Source of the DNA: Streptomyces sp. SN-593
Lineage (GTDB): Bacteria; Actinomycetota; Actinomycetes; Streptomycetales; Streptomycetaceae
Assembly: GCF_016756395.1 (NCBI RefSeq)
Contig: NZ_AP018365.1
Coordinates: forward strand, 5,645,001-5,709,000
Reading direction: 5' to 3'
Length of the DNA stretch: 64,000 nt
Shown: positions 19,400 to 28,259 of the stretch, piece after piece
Layout of the letters: each line of letters begins with the position of its first letter
How positions within the stretch are numbered: position 1 is the stretch's first letter
Position numbers and translations under genes: made by a program
Notes under the pieces: model-generated
What the model saw: the letters and a program-made list of their open reading frames with translations, nothing else
What the model was told of the DNA's origin: nothing
Databases searched by the model: none

Positions 19400-19852
19400 G
19401 TGAGCGAGGAGAGCGGCGCGGCCGGCGCGGACGAACTGGGGCCGTACGCGGAGAAGGTGCTGGACGCGGTGGACCTGATCCCGTCCGGCCGCGTCATGAC
19501 GTACGGCGACGTGGCCGAGTGGCTTGGGGAGGGCGGCCCGCGACAGGTCGGCCGGGTGATGGCGCAGTACGGCGCGGTGGTGGCGTGGTGGCGGGTGGTG
19601 CGCTCCGACGGGGTGCTGCTCGCCGGGCACGAGCGGCGCGCCCTCGCCGAGTACCGCGCGGAGGGCACCCCGCTGCGGACCGTCGGGCCGGCCGCCGAGG
19701 GCCACGTGCCGCGCCTGGACATGCGGCGCGCCCGCTGGGACGGGCGCGCGCCGGACGGCGGCCGCCCGGCCGCGGACGGTTCCGCGGGGGAGCCCGGCGC
19801 CGGGGGCGCGCCCGGGCCGGCGTGCGGCGCGGGGGGCGCGGGCGGCGGATGA
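19400..19852 (+). CDS. Alkyltransferase-like (ATL) DNA repair protein
   Basis: 150 residues. The MGMT C-terminal fold is clear (VLDAVDLIPSGRVMTYGDVAEWLGEGGPRQVGRVMA), but the active-site PCHR of methyltransferases reads AWWRVV. Cys is replaced by Trp, so the protein should bind and flip O6-alkylguanine without removing the alkyl group, as ATL proteins do to feed nucleotide-excision repair. The last 35 residues are Gly/Ala-rich and disordered. The likely counterpart is mycobacterial Rv3204. It lies directly before adnA. Confidence 0.88.
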   Translation: MSEESGAAGADELGPYAEKVLDAVDLIPSGRVMTYGDVAEWLGEGGPRQVGRVMAQYGAVVAWWRVVRSDGVLLAGHERRALAEYRAEGTPLRTVGPAAEGHVPRLDMRRARWDGRAPDGGRPAADGSAGEPGAGGAPGPACGAGGAGGG

Positions 19853-19958
19853 CGGCCGGTGGGTCATGTCACCCAGCTTCCGCCATGCGGAGGCGGCGCG
19901 TGCCCCGGCCGCCCCGTACGGAGTACATTGCCCGACCACCACGAAACCGGCGAACCAC

Positions 19959-22900
19959 GTGAACCCCTCTTCCCCACTTCCTGGCGTCTTCCCTGGCAGC
20001 GTGCCCGCGGCGGCCGACCGGGACGGCCGGACCGGCGCCGCCCGCGCGAGCCGCCCGGGCGTCGGAGGCTACCGGCTGGTGCGCGCCGGGCTGGTGTCCG
20101 CCGCGCCTCCAGTGCTGGACGCATCCCAGCGCGCCGTGGTTGAGCACGGGAGCGGACCACTGCTGGTGCTCGCCGGACCCGGCACCGGGAAGACCACCAC
20201 GCTGGTCGAGGCAGTGATGGCCCGGGTGCGGGCCGGCACCCCCGCCGACCGGGTGCTGGTGCTGACCTACGGCCGGGCCGCCGCCGTCGAGCTGCGCGAC
20301 CGGATGGCCGCCCGCGCCCACCTCCTGACCGGCGGCGCGGCCGCCGCTCCGCAGGCCACCACCTTCCACTCGTTCTGCTACGGGCTGCTGCGCGCGCACC
20401 AGGACCCGGAGCTGTTCGCCGAACCGGTACGGCTGATGTCCGGGCCCGAGCAGGACCTGATGGTCCGCGAACTGCTCGCCGGGCAGGCCAGGCTCGCCCG
20501 CGAGGGCCGCGCCAAGGTCGGCTGGCCGGACGACCTGCGGGCCGCCCTCACCACCCGCGGCTTCGCCGACGAGGTGCGCGCCGTGCTCGCCCGCACCCGC
20601 GAACTCGGCCTCGCCCCGCGCGCGCTCGCCGACTTCGCGCGCAGGATCGGCCGCCCCGACTGGCTCGCCGCGGCCGCCTTCCTCCAGGAGTACCTGGACG
20701 TCGCCGACCTCCAGGGCGTCATCGACTACACCGAACTCGTGCACCGCGCGGTCCGGCTGGTCCGGCGGCCCGAGGTGCACGCCGCACTGGCCGGGCGCTA
20801 CGACGCGGTCTTCGTCGACGAGTACCAGGACACCGACGCCGCCCAGGTCCGGCTGCTGCGCGCACTCGCCGGGCAGGGCCGCACCCTCGTGGCCTTCGGG
20901 GACCCCGACCAGTCGATCTACGCGTTCCGGGGCGCCGACGTGAACGGCATCCTCGACTTCCCCACCGCCTTCCCCGGTCGGGACGGCCGCCCCGCGCCGG
21001 TCCGGGTGCTCACCGGCAACCGCAGGGCCGCGGCCGCGCTGCTCACCGCCGCCGGGCAGCTCGCCGGCCGGATGGCGCTGCCGCGGCTGCCCGCGGCCGC
21101 CGCCCGCGCCCACCGCGCGCCCACCGCGCACCGGCCAGGCGGCGTGCTGGCGGTGCGCACCCATCCCACGCCCGGCGCGGAACTCGACGCCGTGGCCGAC
21201 GCGTTGCGCCGCGCGCACCTCGAAGACGGCATCCCCTGGACCGACATGGCGGTCCTGACCCGCACCACCGCGGCGCTGCCCACGCTGCGCCGCGCCCTCG
21301 CCTCGGCGGGGGTCCCGATCGACCTCGCCCCTTCGGACACCCCGCTGCACGCGGACCCGGCCGTGGCGCCCCTGCTGCTGGCCCTGCGGGTGGCGGCGGA
21401 GGCGGCGGCGCGGGAAGCGGTGCCGGCGCCGAGGGAGGCACCGCGGGAGATGCCGGTTCCGCCTCCCCTCACGGAGGTGGGCGCCGCTCAGGGTGCGGAG
21501 GAGCCGGGCGGGGCGGGCGGTCCGGGGGAGGCACCGGAGGAAGCAGCCCGGGTGGCGGACGAGTTCGCGGACGAGTTCGCGGGCCGGGGCGCGGGCGCGG
21601 GCGCGGGTGCGGACGGGGATGCGGACGGCGGAGACGGGGACACGGACGGAGATGGAGACGGGGGCGCGGGTGAGTCGGAGGTCGTGGAGGGGGACGCGGG
21701 CCGGGGCGCGGGGAACGACGCGGGGACCGGCGGGGGACCCGGCCTCGCGCTGACCGTCGAGGACGCCCTGACGCTGCTCACCTCGCCGCTGGGTGGCATG
21801 GACTCGGCCGACCTGCGGAAGCTCGGGCGGGCGCTGCGCGAGGAGGAGCGGGCCGCGGGTGCGACGGTGCCGCGCCCCTCGGACCAGCTCATCGCCGAGG
21901 CGGTGGCCCGTCCCGAGCGGCTGGCGGCCCACGACGCGTCGTACGCGCGCGGCGCGCGGCGGGTCGGCGCGCAACTGGCCGCGGCGCGGGCCGGGCTCGC
22001 GGCGGGCGGCACCGTGGAGGACGCGCTGTGGGCGCTGTGGAACGGATCGCCCTGGCCGGCCCGGCTGGAGCGGGCGGCGCTGCGCGGCGGACCGGCCGGG
22101 CGGAACGCCGACCGCGACCTGGACGCGGTGTGCGCGCTGTTCGAGACGGTGGCCCGGGCGGAGGAGCGCACCGGGGGCCGCGGCGCGCTCAACCTGATCG
22201 ACGAGCTGTCGTCGTTCGACATCGTGGCCGACACCCTGGGCGGCCGGGTCGTGCGGCCCGACGCCGTACGCCTGATGACCGCGCACCGGGCGAAGGGGCT
22301 GGAGTGGCCGCTCGTCGTGGTGGCGGGCGTGCAGGAGGGGGTGTGGCCCGACCTGCGGCGGCGCGGCTCGCTGCTGGAGGCGGACCGGATCGGCCGCGAC
22401 GGCCTGGCGCCCCCGCTGACCCCGGGCGCGCTGCTGGCCGAGGAGCGCCGGCTGTTCTACGTCGCGGTGACCCGCGCGCGGGACCGGCTGCTGGTGACCG
22501 CGGTGAAGTCGGGGGCCGACGAGGGCGACCAGCCCTCGCGGTTCCTCGCCGAACTCGGCGTCGAACCGGTGCACGTCGGCCACCGGCCGCGCCGGCCGCT
22601 CGCGGTGGCGCCGCTCGTCGCGGAACTGCGCGCGACGACCGTGGACCCATCCGCGTCCCCCGAACTGCGGGACGCCGCCGCCCGCCGGCTGGCCCGGATG
22701 GCCTCGCTCACCGACGACGGCCATCCGCTGGTGCCCACCGCCCACCCCGACCGCTGGTGGGGCCTGTACGAACCGACCCGGTCGGAGGTGCCGGTCCGCG
22801 ACCGCGACCAGCCGGTGGTGCTGTCCGGCAGCGCGCTCGACCAGCTCGCCAACACCTGCGCGTTGCAGTGGTTCCTGGGGCGCGAGGTGAAGGCGGAGCC

Positions 22901-23612
22901 GCCGTCGACGGCGGCGCAGGGCTTCGGGAACGTCGTGCACGTCCTGGCCGACGAGGTCGCCTCCGGACGCGCCCCCGCGGACCTCGACGTGCTGATGGCC
23001 CGGTTGGACTCGGTGTGGGACGCGCTCGCCTTCGACGCGCCGTGGAAGTCCCGGCAGGAGCGGGAGAACGCCCGCGCGGCGCTGGAGCGCTTCCTGCGCT
23101 GGCACGTCATGGAGCGCGGCCGGGAAGCGGTCGCAGGGGAGCACGCGTTCGACGTGACGCTGGAGGCGGGCGACGCGCAGGTGCGCATCCGCGGCAGCAT
23201 GGACCGGGTCGAGACGGACGCCGAAGGGCGGGCCTACGTCGTGGACTTCAAGACCGGGCGGGCCAAGCCCACCGCGAAGGAGGTCGAGCGGCACCCCCAG
23301 CTCGCCGTCTACCAGCTCGCCGTGCGCGAGGGCGCGGTCGACCCGCTCTTCGGCGGGGCCCGCCCGCATCCGGGCGGCGCCGAACTCGTCCAGCTCCGGG
23401 TCGGCGCCAACCGCAAGGAGGGCGGCGACGTGCTCCCGGCGGTGCAGCGGCAGGAGCCCCTGGAGGGGGAGTGGGCGCGGGACCTGCTTGCCGAGGCCGC
23501 CGGGCGGGTGCTGGACGAGCGCTTCACGCCGGCCGCGGGGCACCACTGTGCGCACTGCGCCTTCCGTTCGGCCTGCACCGCCCGGCCGGAGGGCCGGCAC
23601 GTCGTGGAGTGA
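19959..23612 (+). CDS. adnA: AdnA-type ATP-dependent helicase-nuclease subunit
   Basis: About 1217 residues. The UvrD-like motor has Walker A GPGTGKT (about 73-79), DEYQD (about 286) and QSIYAFRG. The C-terminal RecB-family nuclease has GSMDRVE...VVDFKTGRAKP (about 1078-1100). An iron-sulfur cluster is suggested by one upstream Cys (NTCALQW, about 965) and three C-terminal Cys (CAHCAFRSAC). With AdnB it resects double-strand breaks. A Gly/Asp/Glu-rich linker (about 505-595) interrupts the motor. The start is uncertain: the frame opens at 19866, but codon bias there is poor and GTG 19959 fits better. Confidence 0.9.
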   Translation: MNPSSPLPGVFPGSVPAAADRDGRTGAARASRPGVGGYRLVRAGLVSAAPPVLDASQRAVVEHGSGPLLVLAGPGTGKTTTLVEAVMARVRAGTPADRVLVLTYGRAAAVELRDRMAARAHLLTGGAAAAPQATTFHSFCYGLLRAHQDPELFAEPVRLMSGPEQDLMVRELLAGQARLAREGRAKVGWPDDLRAALTTRGFADEVRAVLARTRELGLAPRALADFARRIGRPDWLAAAAFLQEYLDVADLQGVIDYTELVHRAVRLVRRPEVHAALAGRYDAVFVDEYQDTDAAQVRLLRALAGQGRTLVAFGDPDQSIYAFRGADVNGILDFPTAFPGRDGRPAPVRVLTGNRRAAAALLTAAGQLAGRMALPRLPAAAARAHRAPTAHRPGGVLAVRTHPTPGAELDAVADALRRAHLEDGIPWTDMAVLTRTTAALPTLRRALASAGVPIDLAPSDTPLHADPAVAPLLLALRVAAEAAAREAVPAPREAPREMPVPPPLTEVGAAQGAEEPGGAGGPGEAPEEAARVADEFADEFAGRGAGAGAGADGDADGGDGDTDGDGDGGAGESEVVEGDAGRGAGNDAGTGGGPGLALTVEDALTLLTSPLGGMDSADLRKLGRALREEERAAGATVPRPSDQLIAEAVARPERLAAHDASYARGARRVGAQLAAARAGLAAGGTVEDALWALWNGSPWPARLERAALRGGPAGRNADRDLDAVCALFETVARAEERTGGRGALNLIDELSSFDIVADTLGGRVVRPDAVRLMTAHRAKGLEWPLVVVAGVQEGVWPDLRRRGSLLEADRIGRDGLAPPLTPGALLAEERRLFYVAVTRARDRLLVTAVKSGADEGDQPSRFLAELGVEPVHVGHRPRRPLAVAPLVAELRATTVDPSASPELRDAAARRLARMASLTDDGHPLVPTAHPDRWWGLYEPTRSEVPVRDRDQPVVLSGSALDQLANTCALQWFLGREVKAEPPSTAAQGFGNVVHVLADEVASGRAPADLDVLMARLDSVWDALAFDAPWKSRQERENARAALERFLRWHVMERGREAVAGEHAFDVTLEAGDAQVRIRGSMDRVETDAEGRAYVVDFKTGRAKPTAKEVERHPQLAVYQLAVREGAVDPLFGGARPHPGGAELVQLRVGANRKEGGDVLPAVQRQEPLEGEWARDLLAEAAGRVLDERFTPAAGHHCAHCAFRSACTARPEGRHVVE

Positions 23613-23642
23613 CGGCGGGGGTCGGCGAGGTGGGCACCGGGC

Positions 23643-23665
23643 TGTGGACGACTGCCTGTGGATAA
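23643..23665 (-). promoter_or_regulatory. Pair of DnaA-box-like 9-mers
   Basis: On the minus strand TTATCCACA (23657-23665) and TCGTCCACA (23643-23651) both match the Streptomyces DnaA-box consensus (T/C)(T/C)(G/A/C)TCCACA. They lie 5 bp apart in the spacer between adnA and the lipoprotein gene. Confidence 0.45.
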
Positions 23666-23770
23666 CCGGGAGCAGGGTGTCGTGGCCGGCGGCTATCGTG
23701 GGCGGACACAGGGGATTCCGGGGGATCGGCGGCTGTGAGCCGGCTCCAGGGGGGATGCGAGGGGGCGGCC

Positions 23771-24562
23771 ATGGCGGCCACACGTACGTTCTGCGCGGCG
23801 GTGCTCGGCACCGCCGTGGCCGTGGCGGCGCTGACCGGCTGCGGCGGGGGCGGGCCCGACAGCGACGGGCCGCTCGTCGTGCCGGCGGCCACCACCGCCG
23901 AGACCGGGGCGTTCGCGGGGGAGAGCGCCGACCAGGTCCTGTCGAGGGCCGGGGCGGCCATGGACGCCGCCACGTCCGTGACGGTCGCCATCCGCGTCGC
24001 GGACGACGAGGACGGGGACGTGCGCGTGGCGGCCGCGCTCACCGCCACCGGCAAGTGCGCCGCCTCCATCGAGAACGGCGGCGAGGATCCGGTCCAGGTG
24101 GTCGGCATGCATGGCACGTACTACCTGAAGGGCGACGCCTCCTACTGGCAGGACCAGGGCGGCGACGAGGGCGACGTGCTGGCCGACGCCTTCGCCGGCA
24201 AGTGGGTCAAACTGCCGTCCGGGGAGGAGGACGCGGTCGGCGACCTCGACGGGTTCTGCACGATGGACACCCTGGTCGCGGCGGTCGTGGACGGCGACAC
24301 CGTGACGGACAAGGAGGCCGTCACCACGCGGTACGGCACGTCCGTGGTCCCGCTCCGCGAGCGCGACGAGGACGGCACCGCCAACGTGATGTACGTCGCG
24401 GCCGACGGCGCGCCGTACATCGTGGCCCTGGTCAGCGACGACGGCGAGGCCAGCATCCACTTCAGCGACTTCGACAAGCCGCTGGAGATATCGGCGCCCC
24501 CGGCCGGGGACACCGTCGACCTGGGCTCGGTGGGCGGGGACGCGCCGCACCTGTCGGTCTGA
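23771..24562 (+). CDS. Lipoprotein inserted between adnA and adnB
   Basis: 263 residues. Lipobox LTGC follows MAATRTFCAAVLGTAVAVAA. The mature part (SADQVLSRAGAAMDAATSVTVAIRVADDE...MHGTYYLKGDASYW) has the pattern of LppX/LprG-type or DUF6612-like lipoproteins: an amphipathic start, then repeated beta-strands around a hydrophobic cavity. The ATG at 23771 has GAGGGGGCGG upstream; a longer frame from 23735 has no lipobox spacing. No functional link to DNA repair is expected. Confidence 0.78.
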   Translation: MAATRTFCAAVLGTAVAVAALTGCGGGGPDSDGPLVVPAATTAETGAFAGESADQVLSRAGAAMDAATSVTVAIRVADDEDGDVRVAAALTATGKCAASIENGGEDPVQVVGMHGTYYLKGDASYWQDQGGDEGDVLADAFAGKWVKLPSGEEDAVGDLDGFCTMDTLVAAVVDGDTVTDKEAVTTRYGTSVVPLRERDEDGTANVMYVAADGAPYIVALVSDDGEASIHFSDFDKPLEISAPPAGDTVDLGSVGGDAPHLSV

Positions 24563-24671
24563 GCGCCGCCACCCTCCGCGCGGCGGCCCGGCAGGCCCGC
24601 ACGCCTTCGCCGGGGCCGGCGGGCCGCCGTCCGCGGCACGCGGCCCGGTGAAGCGTGTCGGCCGGGCCGGA

Positions 24672-24677
24672 TAGCCT
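24672..24677 (+). promoter_or_regulatory. -10 element of a leaderless adnB promoter
   Basis: TAGCCT ends 6 nt before the GTG at 24684. A TGAAGC hexamer 17 nt upstream may be the -35. There is no Shine-Dalgarno sequence. Confidence 0.6.
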
Positions 24678-24683
24678 CACCGG

Positions 24684-27600
24684 GTGGCAAACCGTGTCAA
24701 CCGCCCTGAGCAGCTCAAGGAGCTGCTGGGCATCCCGTTCACCCCGGAGCAGATGGCGTGCATCACCGCGCCCCCCGCTCCCGGGGTGATCGTCGCCGGG
24801 GCGGGCTCGGGAAAGACCACGGTGATGGCCGCCCGGGTGGTGTGGCTGGTCGGCACCGGCCAGGTCGCGCCGGACCAGGTGCTGGGGCTGACCTTCACCA
24901 ACAAGGCGGCCGCAGAGCTGTCCGAGCGGGTGCGGCGGGCCCTGGCGCGCGCGGGCATCACCCCCGGAGGGGACGACGGCCCGCCGGACCCGGGCCTCGA
25001 CCCGGACCAGGTGCCCGGCGACCCGCAGATCTCGACGTACCACGCCTTCGCCGGGCATTTGCTGAAGGACCACGGCATGCGGATCGGCCTGGAGCCGACC
25101 GCGCGCCTGCTCGCCGACGCCACCCGCTTCCAGTTGGCGGCGAAGGTGCTGCGGTCGGCGCCGGGCCCGTACCCGGCGCTGACCAAGGGGCTGCCCACGC
25201 TCGTCGGGGACCTGCTCGCGCTGTCCGGCGAGCTGTCGGAGCACCTGGTGCCCGCCGAGCAACTGCGTGCCCACGACACCCGGCTCGCCGCCGAACTCGC
25301 GGAGCTGGACCCCGGCGCGCGCGGCTACGCCTGGGTCAGGGAGGTGGCGCCGGCCACCGCCGCCCGCCGCGACCTCGCCGAACTGGCCGCCGCCTACCGG
25401 CAGGAGAAGAAGGGCCGCGACCTGCTGGACTTCGGCGACCAGATCGCACTGTCCGCCGAGCTGGCGACGAGCCGCCCGGAGGTCGGCGCGCTGCTGCGCG
25501 ACCAGTACCGGGTGGTGCTGCTGGACGAGTACCAGGACACCTCGGTGGCGCAGCGGCTGCTGCTCGCCGGGCTGTTCGGCGGCGGCACCGGACACGCCGT
25601 GACCGCGGTGGGGGACCCCTGCCAGGCGATCTACGGCTGGCGCGGCGCGTCCGTGGCGAACCTCGACGACTTCCCCCGGCACTTCCCCCACGCGGACGGG
25701 CGGCCCGCCGACCGCTACGCGCTCAGCGAGAACCGGCGCTCCGGCGGCCGGCTGCTGGATCTCGCCAACACCCTCGCCGTCGAACTGCGGGCGCGGCACG
25801 AAGGCGTGGAGGCGCTGCGCCCGGCGCCCGGAGCCGAGCGGGACGGCGTCGTGCGCTGCGCGCTGCTGCCCACGCAGGCCGAGGAGACGCGCTGGCTGGC
25901 CGACTCGGTGGCCCACCTGGTGCGCACCGGCACCCCGCCCGGCGAGATCGCCGTGCTGTGCCGCACCGCCGCGCACTTCGCCGACCTGCACGCGGCACTG
26001 GTGGCGCGGGACGTGCCGGTGGAGGTGGTCGGTCTGTCCGGGCTGTTGCACCTGCCCGAGGTGGCCGATCTCGTCGCGACCTGCGAGGTGCTGCACGACC
26101 CGACGGCGAACGCGGCCCTGGTACGGCTGCTGACCGGCCCGCGCTGGCGGATCGGCCCGCGCGACCTGGCGCTGCTCGGCCGCCGCGCCCGGCTGCTGGT
26201 GCGGTACGGTCCCGGGCCCGACGGCGGACCGGACCGGCTCGCGGCGGCCGTGGAGGGCGTGGACCCGGCCGAGGTGGTGTCGCTGGCCGACGCGCTGGAG
26301 ACGTTCCTCGACGCCGAACCCGGTGACCAACTGCCGTTCTCCGCCGAGGCGCGGGTGCGGTTCGCACGACTGGCCGCCGAGATAAGGGAGCTGCGCCGCG
26401 CGCTCGCCGACCCGCTGATGGACGTGCTGCACCGGGTGCTGGCCGTCACGGGCCTGGAGGTGGAACTCGCCGCCTCCCCGCACGCGCTCGCCGCCCGCCG
26501 CCAGGAGACCCTGAACGCGTTCCTGGACGTGGCCGCCTCCTTCGCCGCGCTGGACGGCGAGGCGACGCTGCTGGCCTTCCTCGGGTTCCTGCACACCGCC
26601 GCGCAGTACGAGAAGGGCCTGGACTCCTCGCTGCCCGGCGGCGAGGACACCGTGAAGGTGCTCACCGCCCACAAGTCCAAGGGCCTGGAGTGGGACGTGG
26701 TCGTGGTGCCCGGGCTGGTCGCCAAGGGCTTTCCCAGCGAGCGCGGCCGGGAGCTGTGGCCGCTCAACGCGAAGGTGCTGCCGCACGGCCTGCGCGGGGA
26801 CGCCGCCACCCTGCCCGACGTCGAGTCCTGGACGAAGGCGGGGCTCGACGGCTTCCGCGCGGCGATGAAGGAGCACCAGCGCGTCGAGGAACTGCGGCTC
26901 GGCTACGTCACCTTCACCCGGCCGCGCTCCCTGCTGCTCGGCTCCGGGCACTGGTGGGGCCCGACCCAGTCCAGGCCGCTCGGGCCGTCCGCCTTCCTCG
27001 ACGCCCTGCGTGAGCACTGCGAGGCCGGCCACGGCGAGATCGAGGTCTGGGCCGACCCCCCGGCCGAGGACGCCGACAACCCGGCCCTCGCCTCCGCCGC
27101 CGAACCCCCCTGGCCGCTGCCCCTCGACGCCGCCGCACTGCGACGGCGCCGCCACGCGGCACGATCCGTCCTCGCCGGGATCGACGCCCTCGGCCCCGAC
27201 ACCGCCGACCCCGCCGCCCCCCCGCCCCCCACCCGGGGGAGGGGCACGCCCGTACCCGGCCCCGCACCGGCACCGTCGTCCGGCCCCGCACCGTCGTCCC
27301 CACCGGTGCCCGGACCCGAGCCGTCGGCCGGCTCCCCGGCCTCCGCCGACCCTCCCCTCCCGCCCGACGACTCCCGCCTCGTCGCCGCCTGGGACCGCGA
27401 CCTCACCGCGCTGACCGGCGAACTGCGCCGCGCCCGCGCCACCGTGCACGACGTCCCCCTGCCGCGCACCCTGACCGCCACCCAGCTCATGCGGCTGGCC
27501 GCCGACCCCGACGGCCTCGCCCGCGACCTCGCCCGCCCCCTGCCGCGCCCGCCCGCTCCGGCGGCCCGCCGCGGCACGCGCTTCCACGCGTGGGTGGAGT

Positions 27601-28151
27601 CCCGCTTCGACGCCCGCCCGCTCTTCGGACCCGAGGACCTCCCGGGGGTCGAGCCCGGCGACGACATCGCCGACGAGCAGGACCTCGCCGCCCTCAAGGA
27701 CGCCTTCCTGCGCACCCCGTACGCCGACCGCACCCCCTACCGCGTCGAGGCCGCCTTCACCCTCACCCTCGCCGGCCGCCTCATCCGGGGCCGTATCGAC
27801 GCCGTGTACCGGGAACGCGCGGACCCCCGCACCGGCGCCGACCCGCGTGCCGGCACGGACCCCCGTGCCGGCACGGACCCGGCGCCGGACGCGGGCGCGG
27901 ACCCGTACACGTACGAGATCGTGGACTGGAAGACCGGGCACCGGACCGACGCCGCGGACCCGCTGCAACTGGCGATCTACCGGCTGGCCTGGGCCGAGCA
28001 GCAGGGGGTGCCGCTCGACCGGGTACGCGTGGCGTTCCTGCACATCCGCACCGGCACGCTGCTGCGCCCCACCGGCCTGCCGGACCGGGCCGCGCTGGAG
28101 CGGCTGCTCCGCCCGGACCCCCCGGACGGCGCGGAGGAGCCGCCGGGCTGA
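24684..28151 (+). CDS. adnB: AdnB-type ATP-dependent helicase-nuclease subunit
   Basis: 1155 residues. The start MANRVNRPEQLKELLGIPFTPEQMACI is typical of AdnB. UvrD motor: Walker A GAGSGKT (39-45), DEYQDTS (about 280), GDPCQAIYGWRG, YVTFTRPRSLLLG. A Pro/Ala linker (about 845-895) precedes the RecB-type nuclease, whose metal-binding residues are in RGRIDAVY and EIVDWKTGHRT. A repetitive insertion of about 35 residues (ADPRTG/TDPRAG units) separates these two motifs. AdnB is the main motor of the mycobacterial AdnAB break-resection complex. Here it has its own promoter, separated from adnA by a lipoprotein gene. Confidence 0.93.
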   Translation: MANRVNRPEQLKELLGIPFTPEQMACITAPPAPGVIVAGAGSGKTTVMAARVVWLVGTGQVAPDQVLGLTFTNKAAAELSERVRRALARAGITPGGDDGPPDPGLDPDQVPGDPQISTYHAFAGHLLKDHGMRIGLEPTARLLADATRFQLAAKVLRSAPGPYPALTKGLPTLVGDLLALSGELSEHLVPAEQLRAHDTRLAAELAELDPGARGYAWVREVAPATAARRDLAELAAAYRQEKKGRDLLDFGDQIALSAELATSRPEVGALLRDQYRVVLLDEYQDTSVAQRLLLAGLFGGGTGHAVTAVGDPCQAIYGWRGASVANLDDFPRHFPHADGRPADRYALSENRRSGGRLLDLANTLAVELRARHEGVEALRPAPGAERDGVVRCALLPTQAEETRWLADSVAHLVRTGTPPGEIAVLCRTAAHFADLHAALVARDVPVEVVGLSGLLHLPEVADLVATCEVLHDPTANAALVRLLTGPRWRIGPRDLALLGRRARLLVRYGPGPDGGPDRLAAAVEGVDPAEVVSLADALETFLDAEPGDQLPFSAEARVRFARLAAEIRELRRALADPLMDVLHRVLAVTGLEVELAASPHALAARRQETLNAFLDVAASFAALDGEATLLAFLGFLHTAAQYEKGLDSSLPGGEDTVKVLTAHKSKGLEWDVVVVPGLVAKGFPSERGRELWPLNAKVLPHGLRGDAATLPDVESWTKAGLDGFRAAMKEHQRVEELRLGYVTFTRPRSLLLGSGHWWGPTQSRPLGPSAFLDALREHCEAGHGEIEVWADPPAEDADNPALASAAEPPWPLPLDAAALRRRRHAARSVLAGIDALGPDTADPAAPPPPTRGRGTPVPGPAPAPSSGPAPSSPPVPGPEPSAGSPASADPPLPPDDSRLVAAWDRDLTALTGELRRARATVHDVPLPRTLTATQLMRLAADPDGLARDLARPLPRPPAPAARRGTRFHAWVESRFDARPLFGPEDLPGVEPGDDIADEQDLAALKDAFLRTPYADRTPYRVEAAFTLTLAGRLIRGRIDAVYRERADPRTGADPRAGTDPRAGTDPAPDAGADPYTYEIVDWKTGHRTDAADPLQLAIYRLAWAEQQGVPLDRVRVAFLHIRTGTLLRPTGLPDRAALERLLRPDPPDGAEEPPG

Positions 28152-28215
28152 GGCCGCCCCGGGGTGGGGCGGGGACACCGGGCTGAGGCTGCCCCGGAGT
28201 GAGGCGGGGACACCG
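28146..28215 (+). repeat. Tandem 35-bp imperfect repeat over the adnB stop
   Basis: Two head-to-tail 35-bp units (28146-28180, 28181-28215) with a few differences. The first contains the adnB TGA stop and a CCGCCCC/GGGGCGG hairpin that could terminate transcription. Confidence 0.6.
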
Positions 28216-28246
28216 GGCGGCCGGAAGGGGTCCGCGGCGCGGCCGG

Positions 28247-28252
28247 TACGCT
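28247..28252 (+). promoter_or_regulatory. -10 element of a leaderless dipeptidase promoter
   Basis: TACGCT ends 7 nt before the ATG at 28260; no Shine-Dalgarno sequence lies between. Confidence 0.55.
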
Positions 28253-28259
28253 GAAAACC

